A DNA stretch of 64,000 bases from Unio delphinus (GCA_029339505.1 JAQISU010000179.1:12058501-12122500); one strand, 5' to 3'. Positions 46,013 to 54,687 are shown, numbered from the stretch's first letter. Numbers and translations are program-made. Notes: generated by a model not told the origin, from the sequence alone.

Positions 46013-46880
46013 CCCCTCACAGAATCTACAGAACGGTCTTCTTGTCATGCTGTATTTTTTAGAATATCTGATAAACTAAATATAAATATATAATTGTTCA
46101 AGACAAAGACAAACAATATGGAAAAATTAGATTTAGTTTGAATAATTTCTTTTTGCATGATTATTCACATAATACAAACTGAAGAAATAAGAAAGGTGGT
46201 AAAACTAGCTGTTTTTTTAAAAAATATTTTCGAATATCTGCAATATTCTGAAATACCTGTTCATAATTACTTTACTTTAAATTATGAACTTTAACACAGT
46301 TTGGAACAATGTCATTTGGACATTGCTTTATCACTCTCAAAGTGAATCCATATCTTTCTAGTGTCTTCTTCACTATCAAAGTTAACAGTGTCATGTCCAT
46401 CTTTTTCAAAATTGATTTAATAGCGTTAGCGTTCACGTCATTTACCTTTGCAATACTAATCAATGTTACATAAAAATTTAGAAAGCACGAATGGTGCCAA
46501 TGTACTCAGAGCAATTAGCAAGAAATTCCAAGAGCGACAGATTTCTTTTCTTTTTCTGGATCATTCAAGCAGTTTGCCCTTTTCCCTGATAATACTAGAA
46601 AGTGTTTTTTACGGTACTTACGAATCACTCCACCATACAATGTGAAATATTTGATCCGGAAGTACATAAACGATAACTCTTCTTCGTCCTGACTGAGATG
46701 CGTAAGACTAATTACAAACCTGTGTCATTCATTAAAGCTACATAGACGTATTTCCGTGGTAACAAAGATGTTCGTCAGGTTAGCTGTACAAACATAAATC
46801 TCTACAAATGAGAGACAATCGAAAACCAATCAACTAGTGAGGATACTTTGCTATCTTTTCGCGCTGATTCACAAAGTTGT
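46013..46880. other. non-coding, no clear feature
   Basis: No supported gene or repeat is present. Confidence 0.5.
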
Positions 46881-46881
46881 T

Positions 46882-47124
46882 GTAGTTGTTGTAGGGTTTA
46901 ACGCCATTTTTCAGCACACGATAGACTATACAAGGCGGCCAGTATTATTGGTGGAGGAAGAACCCGGAAACCCCGGAAAGAACCACCGACCCACGAGAAG
47001 CTACTGGCAAGCTTTCTCACATTACTACATTAGCTGAATCTTAAGTCTCGAACCTACGCAGAGGTGAGATGGCAGTGATCCGTAACGGAGAGCGCTGTAG
47101 ACCACTCGGCCACTCGGGGGCCCC
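46882..47124 (-). mobile_element. SINE family 1, full-length copy
   Basis: This reverse-oriented copy begins at the left with GGGTTTAACGCCATTTTTCA (the 3' end) and ends at the right with the complement of the GAGTGGCCGAGTGGTCTA head. It lies about 170 bp left of element B. Confidence 0.88.
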
Positions 47125-47284
47125 TTGATTCATAAAGACGCAAGGTTAACTATGGTTTGAGATACAGCTGTAACTGTCGTTTCCGTTAAGTTTCCATATG
47201 AAATAGGTACTGTAAAGATAAACATTTGTGCAATTTCCTGAAAACGCTTAATAATAATTATTTCGTTTTTCTTGTGCAACATTA

Positions 47285-47291
47285 CTGAAGA
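47285..47291. repeat. direct repeat CTGAAGA, left of element B
   Basis: CTGAAGA abuts the left terminal repeat and recurs at 63,440-63,446. Polintons make 6-bp duplications, so 6 of these 7 bases probably represent the target site. The exact border is ambiguous by one base. Confidence 0.6.
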
Positions 47292-47634
47292 AGCAGCAGA
47301 GAGGGTAAACCCTACAACGTTTTGAGACAAAATTTTGATTGAAATCTTAAAACGAGCCTTCCTACGATCTCATTTTAACTAAAAAAAATGTCTCAGGGGT
47401 AAACCCTACAACGTTTTTAGACAAAAAATTGATTGAAATTTTAACGAGCCTTCCCTACGAAATCTCATTTTAACTAAAAAAATGAAAACGGAGACTTTTA
47501 CGATTTTTTAATTAATTTTGGTCGCAACTTGTTGTCATTCACCCTCTCTGCTGCTGAACTTTCAGTTCTGGTTAACAAAAATAATAAATGATTTCAACCG
47601 AATATTTGATCGAGTCCGATACGATATCGTGTCC
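47292..47634. repeat. left terminal inverted repeat of element B
   Basis: The repeat matches 63,098-63,440 in reverse complement with about two mismatches near the outer end. It begins GCAGCAGAGAGGGT and ends at CGATATCGTGTCC. Inside are two diverged tandem copies of about 93 bp (from 47,306 and 47,399, each starting with AACCCTACAACGTTTT). ACCCTCTCTGCTGCT near 47,541-47,555 is the inverse of the outer tip, so a 264-bp stretch is itself bounded by inverted 14-mers. Confidence 0.95.
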
Positions 47635-47644
47635 GAGGATCATG

Positions 47645-48268
47645 TCAATTTATTGTTACAAATCCGTGCGGGGTTGACTGAACGTTACTAAAGAAATTTC
47701 TAAATTGATTATGATCCATATCACCGCAGCACCAAGTTTGCCAAATATTTCGTAACGTATGAGTATCAACTCCGTTGAATACACACAATAAATTACAGTT
47801 GTCTCTGATCACTTTTGGAATCTGTGTGTAGCGTTGAGTGACATATATCACGTCAGTGTTTTTGTGCCTGCCTCGGGAAAATATCCTAGCTGGGTTTGTT
47901 TGTTTATCCAACATTACATCGTCGTATACAACTAAATTGTTAATGCTTCCATCGAGATCTTCTACTGATGGCGCCTCGTCAATATCGGTAATAAAATCAA
48001 CGACGTTTTCATCTTTAATTTCTGAAGCGTTTTCATTAAAATCTTTTAACACTTCATAGCATCGTTGATCATCTACGCTTGGGGCAATTAAATACAACTT
48101 ATCCCACTTCATCCATCTCATTATTAAATTGAGCAGCAATTGCGTCTTGCCGGATCCAGATGGCCCGATTATAATCATCCGGATAGAGTTTGGTAGCGCT
48201 GCATGATGCTTAACCGGTTCTCTTGTTTTAGTCGCTGAAAAATCAATTATATCCATATCTCTATACAT
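47645..48268 (-). CDS. FtsK/HerA-like genome-packaging ATPase (207 aa)
   Basis: Walker A is GPSGSGKT at residues 35-42. Walker B is LVVYDD at 112-117, followed by DVIYVTQRY at about 139-147. It fits the A32-like packaging ATPases and is smaller and quite different from the element A enzyme. The stop lies only 11 nt inside the left terminal repeat. The ATG at 48,268 is 5 nt from the divergent zinc-ribbon start. A second in-frame Met (48,256) would leave a slightly larger gap and is an alternative start. The frame is intact. Confidence 0.9.
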   Translation of the reverse strand: MYRDMDIIDFSATKTREPVKHHAALPNSIRMIIIGPSGSGKTQLLLNLIMRWMKWDKLYLIAPSVDDQRCYEVLKDFNENASEIKDENVVDFITDIDEAPSVEDLDGSINNLVVYDDVMLDKQTNPARIFSRGRHKNTDVIYVTQRYTQIPKVIRDNCNLLCVFNGVDTHTLRNIWQTWCCGDMDHNQFRNFFSNVQSTPHGFVTIN

Positions 48269-48273
48269 AAATT

Positions 48274-48450
48274 ATGGATCTATATTGTGTGAAGTGTAAA
48301 ACGCGTACTGGCACAGATGACTTGATGACGATTACAACTAAAAATAACCGATCAGCGCTTTCTGGTAAATGCGTACAATGTGGTACAAAGAAATTTAGAT
48401 TTATTTCACTTGGTAAACCCAAGGAACCTTTAAAAAAAAAGAGGAGGTGA
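48274..48450 (+). CDS. zinc-ribbon protein (58 aa), possibly front part of the next gene
   Basis: Two Cys pairs (YCVKCK near the start and GKCVQCG about 30 residues later) form a zinc ribbon. The frame ends in a Lys/Arg cluster encoded by an A9 run (48,432-48,440) and then TGA. The next frame opens across the same A run and lacks an ATG, so the ribbon is probably the N-terminal domain of a ribbon-phospholipase protein. The domain likely binds nucleic acid or protein, and the basic cluster could be a nuclear localisation signal. Confidence 0.65.
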   Translation: MDLYCVKCKTRTGTDDLMTITTKNNRSALSGKCVQCGTKKFRFISLGKPKEPLKKKRR

Positions 48451-48799
48451 TATCGCAGCCAAATTGGCAAAGCTCCCTGGAACCCCATGGGCAAAGTACC
48501 CCGGAGAAAAGCACCTTCCAGGATATAGCTACTGTGGCCCCGGAACACGATTAGATATCAGACTTGATGATCAAAATCAACCCAAACCCGGTGAAGAACC
48601 GATAAACGCTATTGATAAGGCGTGTCATGCTCATGATGTTGCATATAGGAGCAGCGATTTGCAGCAAAGACATCTCGCAGATGTGAAATTAATTCATGCA
48701 TTAAATGCTATTCCTGATAAATCCTTCAAAGAAAAATTAGCTTCATGGTTAATAAAACCGGTTATGAAAAGCAAATTGATGTTAGGTGCCGGTAATTAA
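48434..48799 (+). pseudogene. phospholipase-A2-like domain, no own start
   Basis: The calcium-loop-like YCGPGTRLD is followed about 25 residues later by the catalytic-type helix NAIDKACHAHDVAYRSSD, with the His-Asp pair intact. This is the arrangement of parvovirus-type PLA2 domains, which help breach endosomal membranes, so a structural protein acting at entry is likely. The frame is open from the A9 run but has no ATG before the domain (the first candidate is TTG at 48,464). It therefore depends on joining to the upstream zinc ribbon by slippage, or the join was lost by a one-base change. The C-terminus is helical (FKEKLASWLIKPV). Confidence 0.7.
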
Positions 48800-48806
48800 T
48801 AACAAC

Positions 48807-49784
48807 ATGGAATCTATTTATTATTCTCCAAAAGGATACTGGCGGGGTAACGCTGCAATCAATAAACTCGCTAGCGCCGCAAAAGTGAAAAAAACCACTG
48901 CGGCTAATTGGTTATCCAAACAGGCTATATGGCAAATTTATCTACCGGCGCCTAAACAAATTAATTTCTCGCATTTTGATGTGACTGTTCCTAATGAAGT
49001 TCATCAGGCTGATATATTATTTTTGCCACATGATCGTGGTTACAAATACGCGTTAACCGTAGTTGATGTTGCGAGTCGATACAAAGTAGCAGAGCCGCTG
49101 AAAACAAAATCATCAACTGAAGTCGCTTCTGCATTTGAAAGGATTTATCGAAAGGGTTCTCTGCATTGGCCAAATCTATTGCAGGTTGATCCTGGCAAGG
49201 AATTTCAAGGCGCTGTTTTATCAGCGATGAAACATCATAATGTCACCATCAGACGAGGGCATACTGCGCTACATCGTGATCAGGCAATTGTAGAACGATT
49301 TAATCGGACTCTTGCAGAGCGGTTATTTGGATATCAATACGCGAAGGAGTTTATTCAGGATAAAAGATCCCGTGAATGGGTTAAGAGATTACCAGCTGTG
49401 ATTACCGCACTGAATAACGAGATTACTCGAACAATTAACATGAAACCTATCAACGCGATTAAGAAAGCGTCTATACCAGAAATGGAAATCCATGGGATTT
49501 CACAAAAAGATGTTTCTAGAAACGCTAGCGTTTCCGAACCAATTCTTGGTAGTAATGTCACCGTTAGGTATTTATACGAACCAGGAGAGCTTGAAGGTGG
49601 CACAAAAAGGGCTACTGATCCTATTTGGAGTGTTACTACACACAAGATATCTACTATAACACGATCAACTGGTAGACCTCCAATCTATAAACTGGATTCA
49701 ACTGCCCCTCAACGGGGTTTTACACGCGAACAACTCCAAGTGATTCCTGACGATACTCAATTACCACCACAGGGTCTTAACTAG
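48807..49784 (+). CDS. retrovirus-like DDE integrase (325 aa)
   Basis: The catalytic triad is complete: Asp69 (QADILFL), Asp128 (QVDPGKEF) and Glu163 (VERFNRT), with the classical 34 residues between the second Asp and Glu. The N-terminal 45 residues (YYSPKGYW; AAANWL-type helices) replace the usual HHCC domain, as in Polinton integrases. The C-terminal part has a small beta-rich domain (VTVRYLYEPGELEGG; PPIYKLD). I chose the ATG at 48,807. It inserts the element DNA into the host chromosome. Its end overlaps the minus-strand HNH frame by 8 nt, tail to tail. Confidence 0.92.
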   Translation: MESIYYSPKGYWRGNAAINKLASAAKVKKTTAANWLSKQAIWQIYLPAPKQINFSHFDVTVPNEVHQADILFLPHDRGYKYALTVVDVASRYKVAEPLKTKSSTEVASAFERIYRKGSLHWPNLLQVDPGKEFQGAVLSAMKHHNVTIRRGHTALHRDQAIVERFNRTLAERLFGYQYAKEFIQDKRSREWVKRLPAVITALNNEITRTINMKPINAIKKASIPEMEIHGISQKDVSRNASVSEPILGSNVTVRYLYEPGELEGGTKRATDPIWSVTTHKISTITRSTGRPPIYKLDSTAPQRGFTREQLQVIPDDTQLPPQGLN

Positions 49785-49992
49785 CGCCGTTGCGTCTATT
49801 GCACTGAAGACAAGTCAACATCACATTGTTTCTGACATGACCGAGACTGTTATTTTTTCTGTCTACGGTAAATTGGCGAGGATCCTTAACTAAATAACGC
49901 CAACGCATTATACAATTGCAACTTGCGCAGTGATTATTCTGTTGTTTCTTCAAAGTGATTATTAATCCAGCATCAATGTCAAATTCTCGTTG
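49777..49992 (-). pseudogene. HNH-nuclease-like C-terminal piece beyond the T10 run
   Basis: The frame beyond the T10 run (49,993-50,002) contains HCASCNC, FTVDRKNNSLGHVRNN and CLQCN. This is a Cys-x2-Cys / D-x-N / Cys-x2-Cys pattern of HNH/treble-clef nucleases. In its own frame the only ATG (50,079) lies within the polymerase-helicase coding region, so the domain most likely belongs to that protein and was separated by a frame change in the homopolymer. It may act in nicking or processing DNA. Independent expression cannot be excluded. Confidence 0.6.
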
Positions 49993-52900
49993 TTTTTTTT
50001 TTGTCTTGTTGTTTGTAACCGGAGAGTTTTTTATCAATAATTTTAACATCAATATCATCCATTGTTGTGTCATTATCATCGCCTGACTCTGTCAGGACAA
50101 TTCTTCGAAGTTGATTTGTTTTTCGTACTCTGGATACTGCAAGATAGACTAAATTTGACCATTCGATGCGATTATCTACCATCCAAACAATTGTATCCGA
50201 TATAGTCAATCCCTGTGAAGAATGTATCGTCGCTGCGTATCCTAGCGTCCACGGGGATTTATTAGCACGCAATGCATCTTCAACGACGCTGATATCAATC
50301 AGCACAATATCATTTAATACGAGAATTTGTTTGTCACGCTGTCCTGGAATATCAACTTCGATATTCTTTTTTCGTGTATCCGAAGGCCTATAACACAACG
50401 GTACTGGAAGCGTTGCAAATTTTTCTTTATGCAATTCAAATAACTTCATCTGAAGTGCGTCTCTGACTATCTTTCTACTTGCAATTATCAAATCGTTTGG
50501 TCTCCATGTTTCCCAAAAATCATTCATTGGAGTCTCTGAAATCACTTCACGCGCTATTTCACACTGGATTCTATCCGGTTGTAATCTAATTAGCGCTTTG
50601 AATTCTCGTAATCGTTCATCAAGTGATCTATAATCAGTGTTAATTTCTTCATAATAGTCTACAAAACCCTTTAGCCATTCATGTGAGGATACACCGACAA
50701 ATGGTGGTGGTTGGCCGTGATCACCGCACATAACGACTTTTGTGTTTTTGTTTAACAACCACTCAAGAAATGTTTGTAATACATCTAATGATACTGTGCA
50801 TATTTCATCCCAAATTATGATTTCAGGAATGAATTTATCACCCATACGCTCAGGAGTCCATTTGTCACCCTTCCATCGAAAGAAACTATGATAAGTACAG
50901 GCATTTACCCCTCGTTGTTTCGTCTCTCTGGCGAGTCTGTGAGTCGGTGTTAACACAATCATGTTTGTGAAATCCGTAGGACTTTTCCCACGGAATAATT
51001 CAATCGCACGAGTTGTCTTTCCTGACCCACCACAACCGTTTAAATAAACTGTCTTGTATATACAGATTGGATCAGATACCGGTGGTGCATTAGAAAATTC
51101 TGATTGAATTTCAATACGGTTACAACAAAGATATTTATCATCCATGGCAACGTCTGCGGATTCGCAATACTCATATAGTGTTTCCTTTTTAAATCGCCAA
51201 CGCCCCCAATTTTCCTCGGGATCTGTGAATGCCGCTACAGCTGATTTGTATTTATTATGTATATACATCGAATCAGTGGCTACTCTAACTGCGGTATTAG
51301 GAAATCTATTTATCATCGAAAATAGATTAATACAAGCATAGGCTAGCATAGAACTTCTTAAGTGTGTGTACTGGGAATTATATCCATCACAGGAGGTAAC
51401 AACCGTACCTAATTTTTCACCATTGGATAGAAAAGCATCCTTACGGGATACAAGTTTTCCCTGTCTCGTTAAATCCGCTACAATAAAATCGTATTCAGCG
51501 ACGTCTATGATCAACCGCGAAGAGTATTTTGCATTGTCGTATCTTCCACCCTGGGTAAATTTACCGATTATTCTTCGTCCAAAATCCTTTGCTTGTTCTT
51601 TTTTAATTTCAAATACCTTCTTAGACAAATTCATGATTTCTTCCTCGTTGAGATCAGGAAACAGTTTTCTCTGTTCGCTAATTATTCTATCTAGATCGGG
51701 TTGTGGTAGCCAAACTTCTTTCTGAGCTCGATAGGATATAATCGCCTCACTGACAATTAACGATATTAGCATACCACAATCGATCGTATATCGTAGTAAC
51801 ACTATTGGCATCCAGGCCTTTTCAGATAGGTGTCTACCAAGCCAAAGATAGCTACACGGATGTAACCCTGTAGCTAATTCGTATGATATCACACGAGCGA
51901 ATCCAGTTAAATCAAAATCAGGCAATGGACCATTAATCGCAACACGAGTCATTTCATGCGTGGGGTGTCCAAATCGTTTAAAGTACTCAGCGCATTCTCC
52001 ATACCCGAGAAAACTTCCAGGATAACACGCGGATATATCAATTGAAATCATACCATCACGTGAGTATTTTGTATTCCACAGTCCTCCATGACTAAATTCG
52101 ACGCAACTCAATTTAACGTGTTCGAGAAAATCACTTCGTGTTGGACGCCATGAGTTTTTTTCTCTTGCGAAGTGAGCTACCACTGATGGAATAGTAAAAC
52201 TATCCGTGAGTAGTTTTTCATGGAAACTCTCCGGTGAAAAATGATTTGCAATTTTTCTCATTCTGTTATCTAACTCTTCAACGCGATATAATTCACCATT
52301 TGGTCTTACAAATTGATCGAATCCTATTTCGGGATCTTCATCACTTCTAAGTAACCACACTGACACAGGATCATCCTTACACAACGCGTGAATAGCATCG
52401 AATAATTTCTCTTCATAGAAAACATCCCCGACGAACTCACCGGAAAATTCCGGGGGGATATATTTCACGATTCGTTCTCGTGGAAATATTGTTACTGCAG
52501 GTGTCCACGCGTGTTCGTTATGATCAATAATTTGTATTGGCGCTCCATTTTTGTTATATTTCGGTTCATATAATACTTCTCCGGTTATCGTCATAACGGT
52601 TATTGGGAATCTTAATGATGTTTCTAATTTAGCTATATCGGAAATCTTTGCACCGTTCTGTTTCACTGTCAGTTCCCATTCGGTTATTTTCCTACGGCGC
52701 AGATCAGTTAGTTTATTTCCTCGGGGTGAATTTGTGAAGTGTTCCATTACCCGTGTTGCTACACAGTTCAACGTCGAAGATAGTTTCATAGGAGCTAGTT
52801 TTGCAATATTGGATTTATCATTTAGCGGGTATATTCCATAAACAACTGCTGTTACAGGATAAGATCTCTCGTAGTATGGTTTGTCGATTCCAGTTAGAAT

Positions 52901-53767
52901 TCCTGGTTTGGAATCTCTACTCAGTGTGATTGTTTTTTTATTCTTGAGGATTGGTTCAAATTTATCCCTAATAATCCATTTGCCATCGACTTCGATAATG
53001 AATTTTATTCGGAAAAAATACCTTTTTTCCCCAACACGTGAAATTATTACTGCTGCTTTTTCATCATTCATGGTAGCGTCAACAACACCATCAATTCGAA
53101 ATGTTGACCAACAATAAGATGCTCCATCACGCTTGAATTCATTAAAACAGTCTCTGATTTTACTAATCATGGCTTTATCAAGAATTGTATTCTTTGGTGT
53201 ATTAGAAACTATATCAAGATTGAATTGAGCATCTTTCCAGGGTAATCTCTTGGACGTTTTTTTTGGTTTATCGAGATTAAATTTAGGATTAATCTTCAAT
53301 AATCTCTTAAACTCTTTCATGTTTCCGTCTCTTGGACGTTTGAGATTAAATTTAGGATTAATTTTGTTACGTTTTTTGGGTTTATCGAGATTAAATTTAG
53401 GATTAATCTTCAATAACCTCTTAAACTCTTTCATGTTTCCGTCTCTTGGACGTTTGAGATTAAATTTGTTACGTTTTTTGGGTTTATCGAGATTAAATTT
53501 AGGATTAATCTTCAATAATCTCTTAAACTCTTTCATGTTTCCGTCTCTTGGACGTTTGAGATTAATTTTGTTACGTTTTTTGGGTTTATCGAGATTAAAT
53601 TTAGGATTAATCTTCAATAATCTCTTAAACTCTTTCATGTTTCCGTCTCTTGGACGTTTTTTGCGTTTATCGAGATTAAATTTAGGATTAATCTTCAATA
53701 ATCTCTTAAATTCCTTATCAGTATTGAATTCAGCATTTTTCGAAGGCATTCTCCTTAATTCCCTCAT
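49979..53767 (-). CDS. DNA polymerase B - SF1 helicase fusion (1262 aa)
   Basis: Residues 19-170 hold five copies of a 34-40-aa basic repeat (EFKRLLKINPKFNLDKPKK plus KRPRDGNM), probably nuclear-localising or DNA-binding. A polymerase region follows: motif A DISACYP at 577-583, a motif B-like GRRIIGKFTQGGRY at 730-743, and motif C as VATDSMY at 829-835, where the first Asp of the usual DTDS is Ala. No clear exonuclease motifs are seen. Residues about 905-1225 form an SF1 (Pif1/RecD-like) helicase: Walker A GCGGSGKTT 911-919, Walker B IIIWDE 983-988, CGDHGQPPP about 1014-1022, ATIHSSQGLT 1179-1188 and YLAVSRVRK 1208-1216. The protein would replicate and unwind the element DNA. The polymerase call is weaker than the helicase call. 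Confidence 0.8.
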   Translation of the reverse strand: MRELRRMPSKNAEFNTDKEFKRLLKINPKFNLDKRKKRPRDGNMKEFKRLLKINPKFNLDKPKKRNKINLKRPRDGNMKEFKRLLKINPKFNLDKPKKRNKFNLKRPRDGNMKEFKRLLKINPKFNLDKPKKRNKINPKFNLKRPRDGNMKEFKRLLKINPKFNLDKPKKTSKRLPWKDAQFNLDIVSNTPKNTILDKAMISKIRDCFNEFKRDGASYCWSTFRIDGVVDATMNDEKAAVIISRVGEKRYFFRIKFIIEVDGKWIIRDKFEPILKNKKTITLSRDSKPGILTGIDKPYYERSYPVTAVVYGIYPLNDKSNIAKLAPMKLSSTLNCVATRVMEHFTNSPRGNKLTDLRRRKITEWELTVKQNGAKISDIAKLETSLRFPITVMTITGEVLYEPKYNKNGAPIQIIDHNEHAWTPAVTIFPRERIVKYIPPEFSGEFVGDVFYEEKLFDAIHALCKDDPVSVWLLRSDEDPEIGFDQFVRPNGELYRVEELDNRMRKIANHFSPESFHEKLLTDSFTIPSVVAHFAREKNSWRPTRSDFLEHVKLSCVEFSHGGLWNTKYSRDGMISIDISACYPGSFLGYGECAEYFKRFGHPTHEMTRVAINGPLPDFDLTGFARVISYELATGLHPCSYLWLGRHLSEKAWMPIVLLRYTIDCGMLISLIVSEAIISYRAQKEVWLPQPDLDRIISEQRKLFPDLNEEEIMNLSKKVFEIKKEQAKDFGRRIIGKFTQGGRYDNAKYSSRLIIDVAEYDFIVADLTRQGKLVSRKDAFLSNGEKLGTVVTSCDGYNSQYTHLRSSMLAYACINLFSMINRFPNTAVRVATDSMYIHNKYKSAVAAFTDPEENWGRWRFKKETLYEYCESADVAMDDKYLCCNRIEIQSEFSNAPPVSDPICIYKTVYLNGCGGSGKTTRAIELFRGKSPTDFTNMIVLTPTHRLARETKQRGVNACTYHSFFRWKGDKWTPERMGDKFIPEIIIWDEICTVSLDVLQTFLEWLLNKNTKVVMCGDHGQPPPFVGVSSHEWLKGFVDYYEEINTDYRSLDERLREFKALIRLQPDRIQCEIAREVISETPMNDFWETWRPNDLIIASRKIVRDALQMKLFELHKEKFATLPVPLCYRPSDTRKKNIEVDIPGQRDKQILVLNDIVLIDISVVEDALRANKSPWTLGYAATIHSSQGLTISDTIVWMVDNRIEWSNLVYLAVSRVRKTNQLRRIVLTESGDDNDTTMDDIDVKIIDKKLSGYKQQDKKKTTRI
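53270..53715 (-). repeat. internal coding tandem repeat of the polymerase gene
   Basis: About five units of roughly 102-114 bp encode the basic N-terminal repeats. Units are nearly identical at the DNA level and differ by in-frame insertions of 3-12 bp, so the array has expanded recently or is being homogenised. Confidence 0.9.
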
Positions 53768-53791
53768 GCTATAATTAAAACAAGCGTTTAA

Positions 53792-54182
53792 ATGAAAGAT
53801 TTATATATAATGAATCACTGCAAATGGCTCATGATTGGATCAACGACTCCGTGTAACAAATCATGCAGAAAGGAATTCTGTGGGTATCATATGCAAAGCT
53901 TTCGTCGTGGAAGCCTTGGTCCATTACCCTGCATACGATGTGGGGTTGGGGTCAGGGGGGGAATCGCAGTTATGTCTACGCTGTGGTGGTAAACGATATA
54001 GGGAATTGAAGCGTTATTATGACAAAAGAATAAAAAATGGACAATCAATCAGAAATTATGACCCTGAAAAAGTCCTTGACGTTGACAAAGTCAAGGATAA
54101 AGTCATAAGAACCCCCCAAGACTACATTGAAAGATTTTCCAAAGATGTAATCATTAGACCAAACAATGAATTAGACAAATAG
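53792..54182 (+). pseudogene. Cys-rich zinc-finger protein, frame break at G7
   Basis: The first frame gives a Cys/His-rich front (HCKWLM; PCNKSC; FCGYHM; PCIRCG). The other frame, open after the G7 run at 53,955-53,961, continues with LCLRCGG, then a charged helix and DPEKVLDVDKVKD. Together they look like one small multi-zinc protein whose frame is broken at the G run. A second Met at 53,810 is an alternative start. It is divergent from the polymerase gene with only about 25-45 nt between starts. Function is unknown; binding of nucleic acid is a reasonable guess. Confidence 0.55.
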
Positions 54183-54195
54183 TATTAGTATACGA

Positions 54196-54687
54196 ATGAA
54201 CCAAGAATTCAGACCACACCCTGTGATCACAAACTATGAAGCATCCAGTGATGGTGTTGTAAGAAACTGTAGACTGAAGAAACCAGTTGGTGTTGTGACT
54301 AATCAAGGGTATTTGATGTTTAGTGCTGGAAAGAAAAAATATCACAATCATCGTTTCGTATTTGAATGTTTCCATGGATTAATCGAGGATGGTTTTGTTA
54401 TAGATCATAAAGATTCCAATCCAAAGAATAATTCTTTATCAAATCTGCAAGCTATCACACAAAGTGAGAATACCAAACGAGGAAAGACTGGTACTTGCTC
54501 AAAAAAAACGAGACCCGTAAAATCTTTGAATACAACAACTAACGAAGAAAAAATATTTCAATCTATGAATGAAGCCGGTAGGCACTTCGATATTTGTAGA
54601 GCCTCAGTACGAAAAGTTGCAGAGGGAGTTTATCGATCTGCCATTTCAAAAAATCGCGGACAGATATTTAAATTTAGTTATGTCTGA
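54196..54687 (+). CDS. HNH homing-type endonuclease with NUMOD-like tail (163 aa)
   Basis: The HNH core spans residues about 48-95 (KYHNHRFVFECFHG; VIDHKDSNPKNNSLSNLQAI). These are the His, Asp-His and Asn positions of phage-type HNH_3 nucleases. The C-terminus (EKIFQSMNEAGRHFDICRAS then VRKVAEG) matches the NUMOD1-type helix-turn-helix that reads DNA in such enzymes. It is a free-standing gene, intact, 13 nt after the zinc-finger frame. It may promote its own spread or act on element DNA. Such enzymes are commonest in phages and giant viruses. Confidence 0.82.
   Translation: MNQEFRPHPVITNYEASSDGVVRNCRLKKPVGVVTNQGYLMFSAGKKKYHNHRFVFECFHGLIEDGFVIDHKDSNPKNNSLSNLQAITQSENTKRGKTGTCSKKTRPVKSLNTTTNEEKIFQSMNEAGRHFDICRASVRKVAEGVYRSAISKNRGQIFKFSYV

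Noticed and set aside
45102..46079. Small frames around 45.1-46.1 kb
   Set aside because: They run through SINE copies and have no conserved features.
53250..53774. 174-codon plus-strand Leu-rich repeat frame
   Set aside because: It is the complement of the basic repeats in the polymerase N-terminus. The minus frame continues into known motifs.
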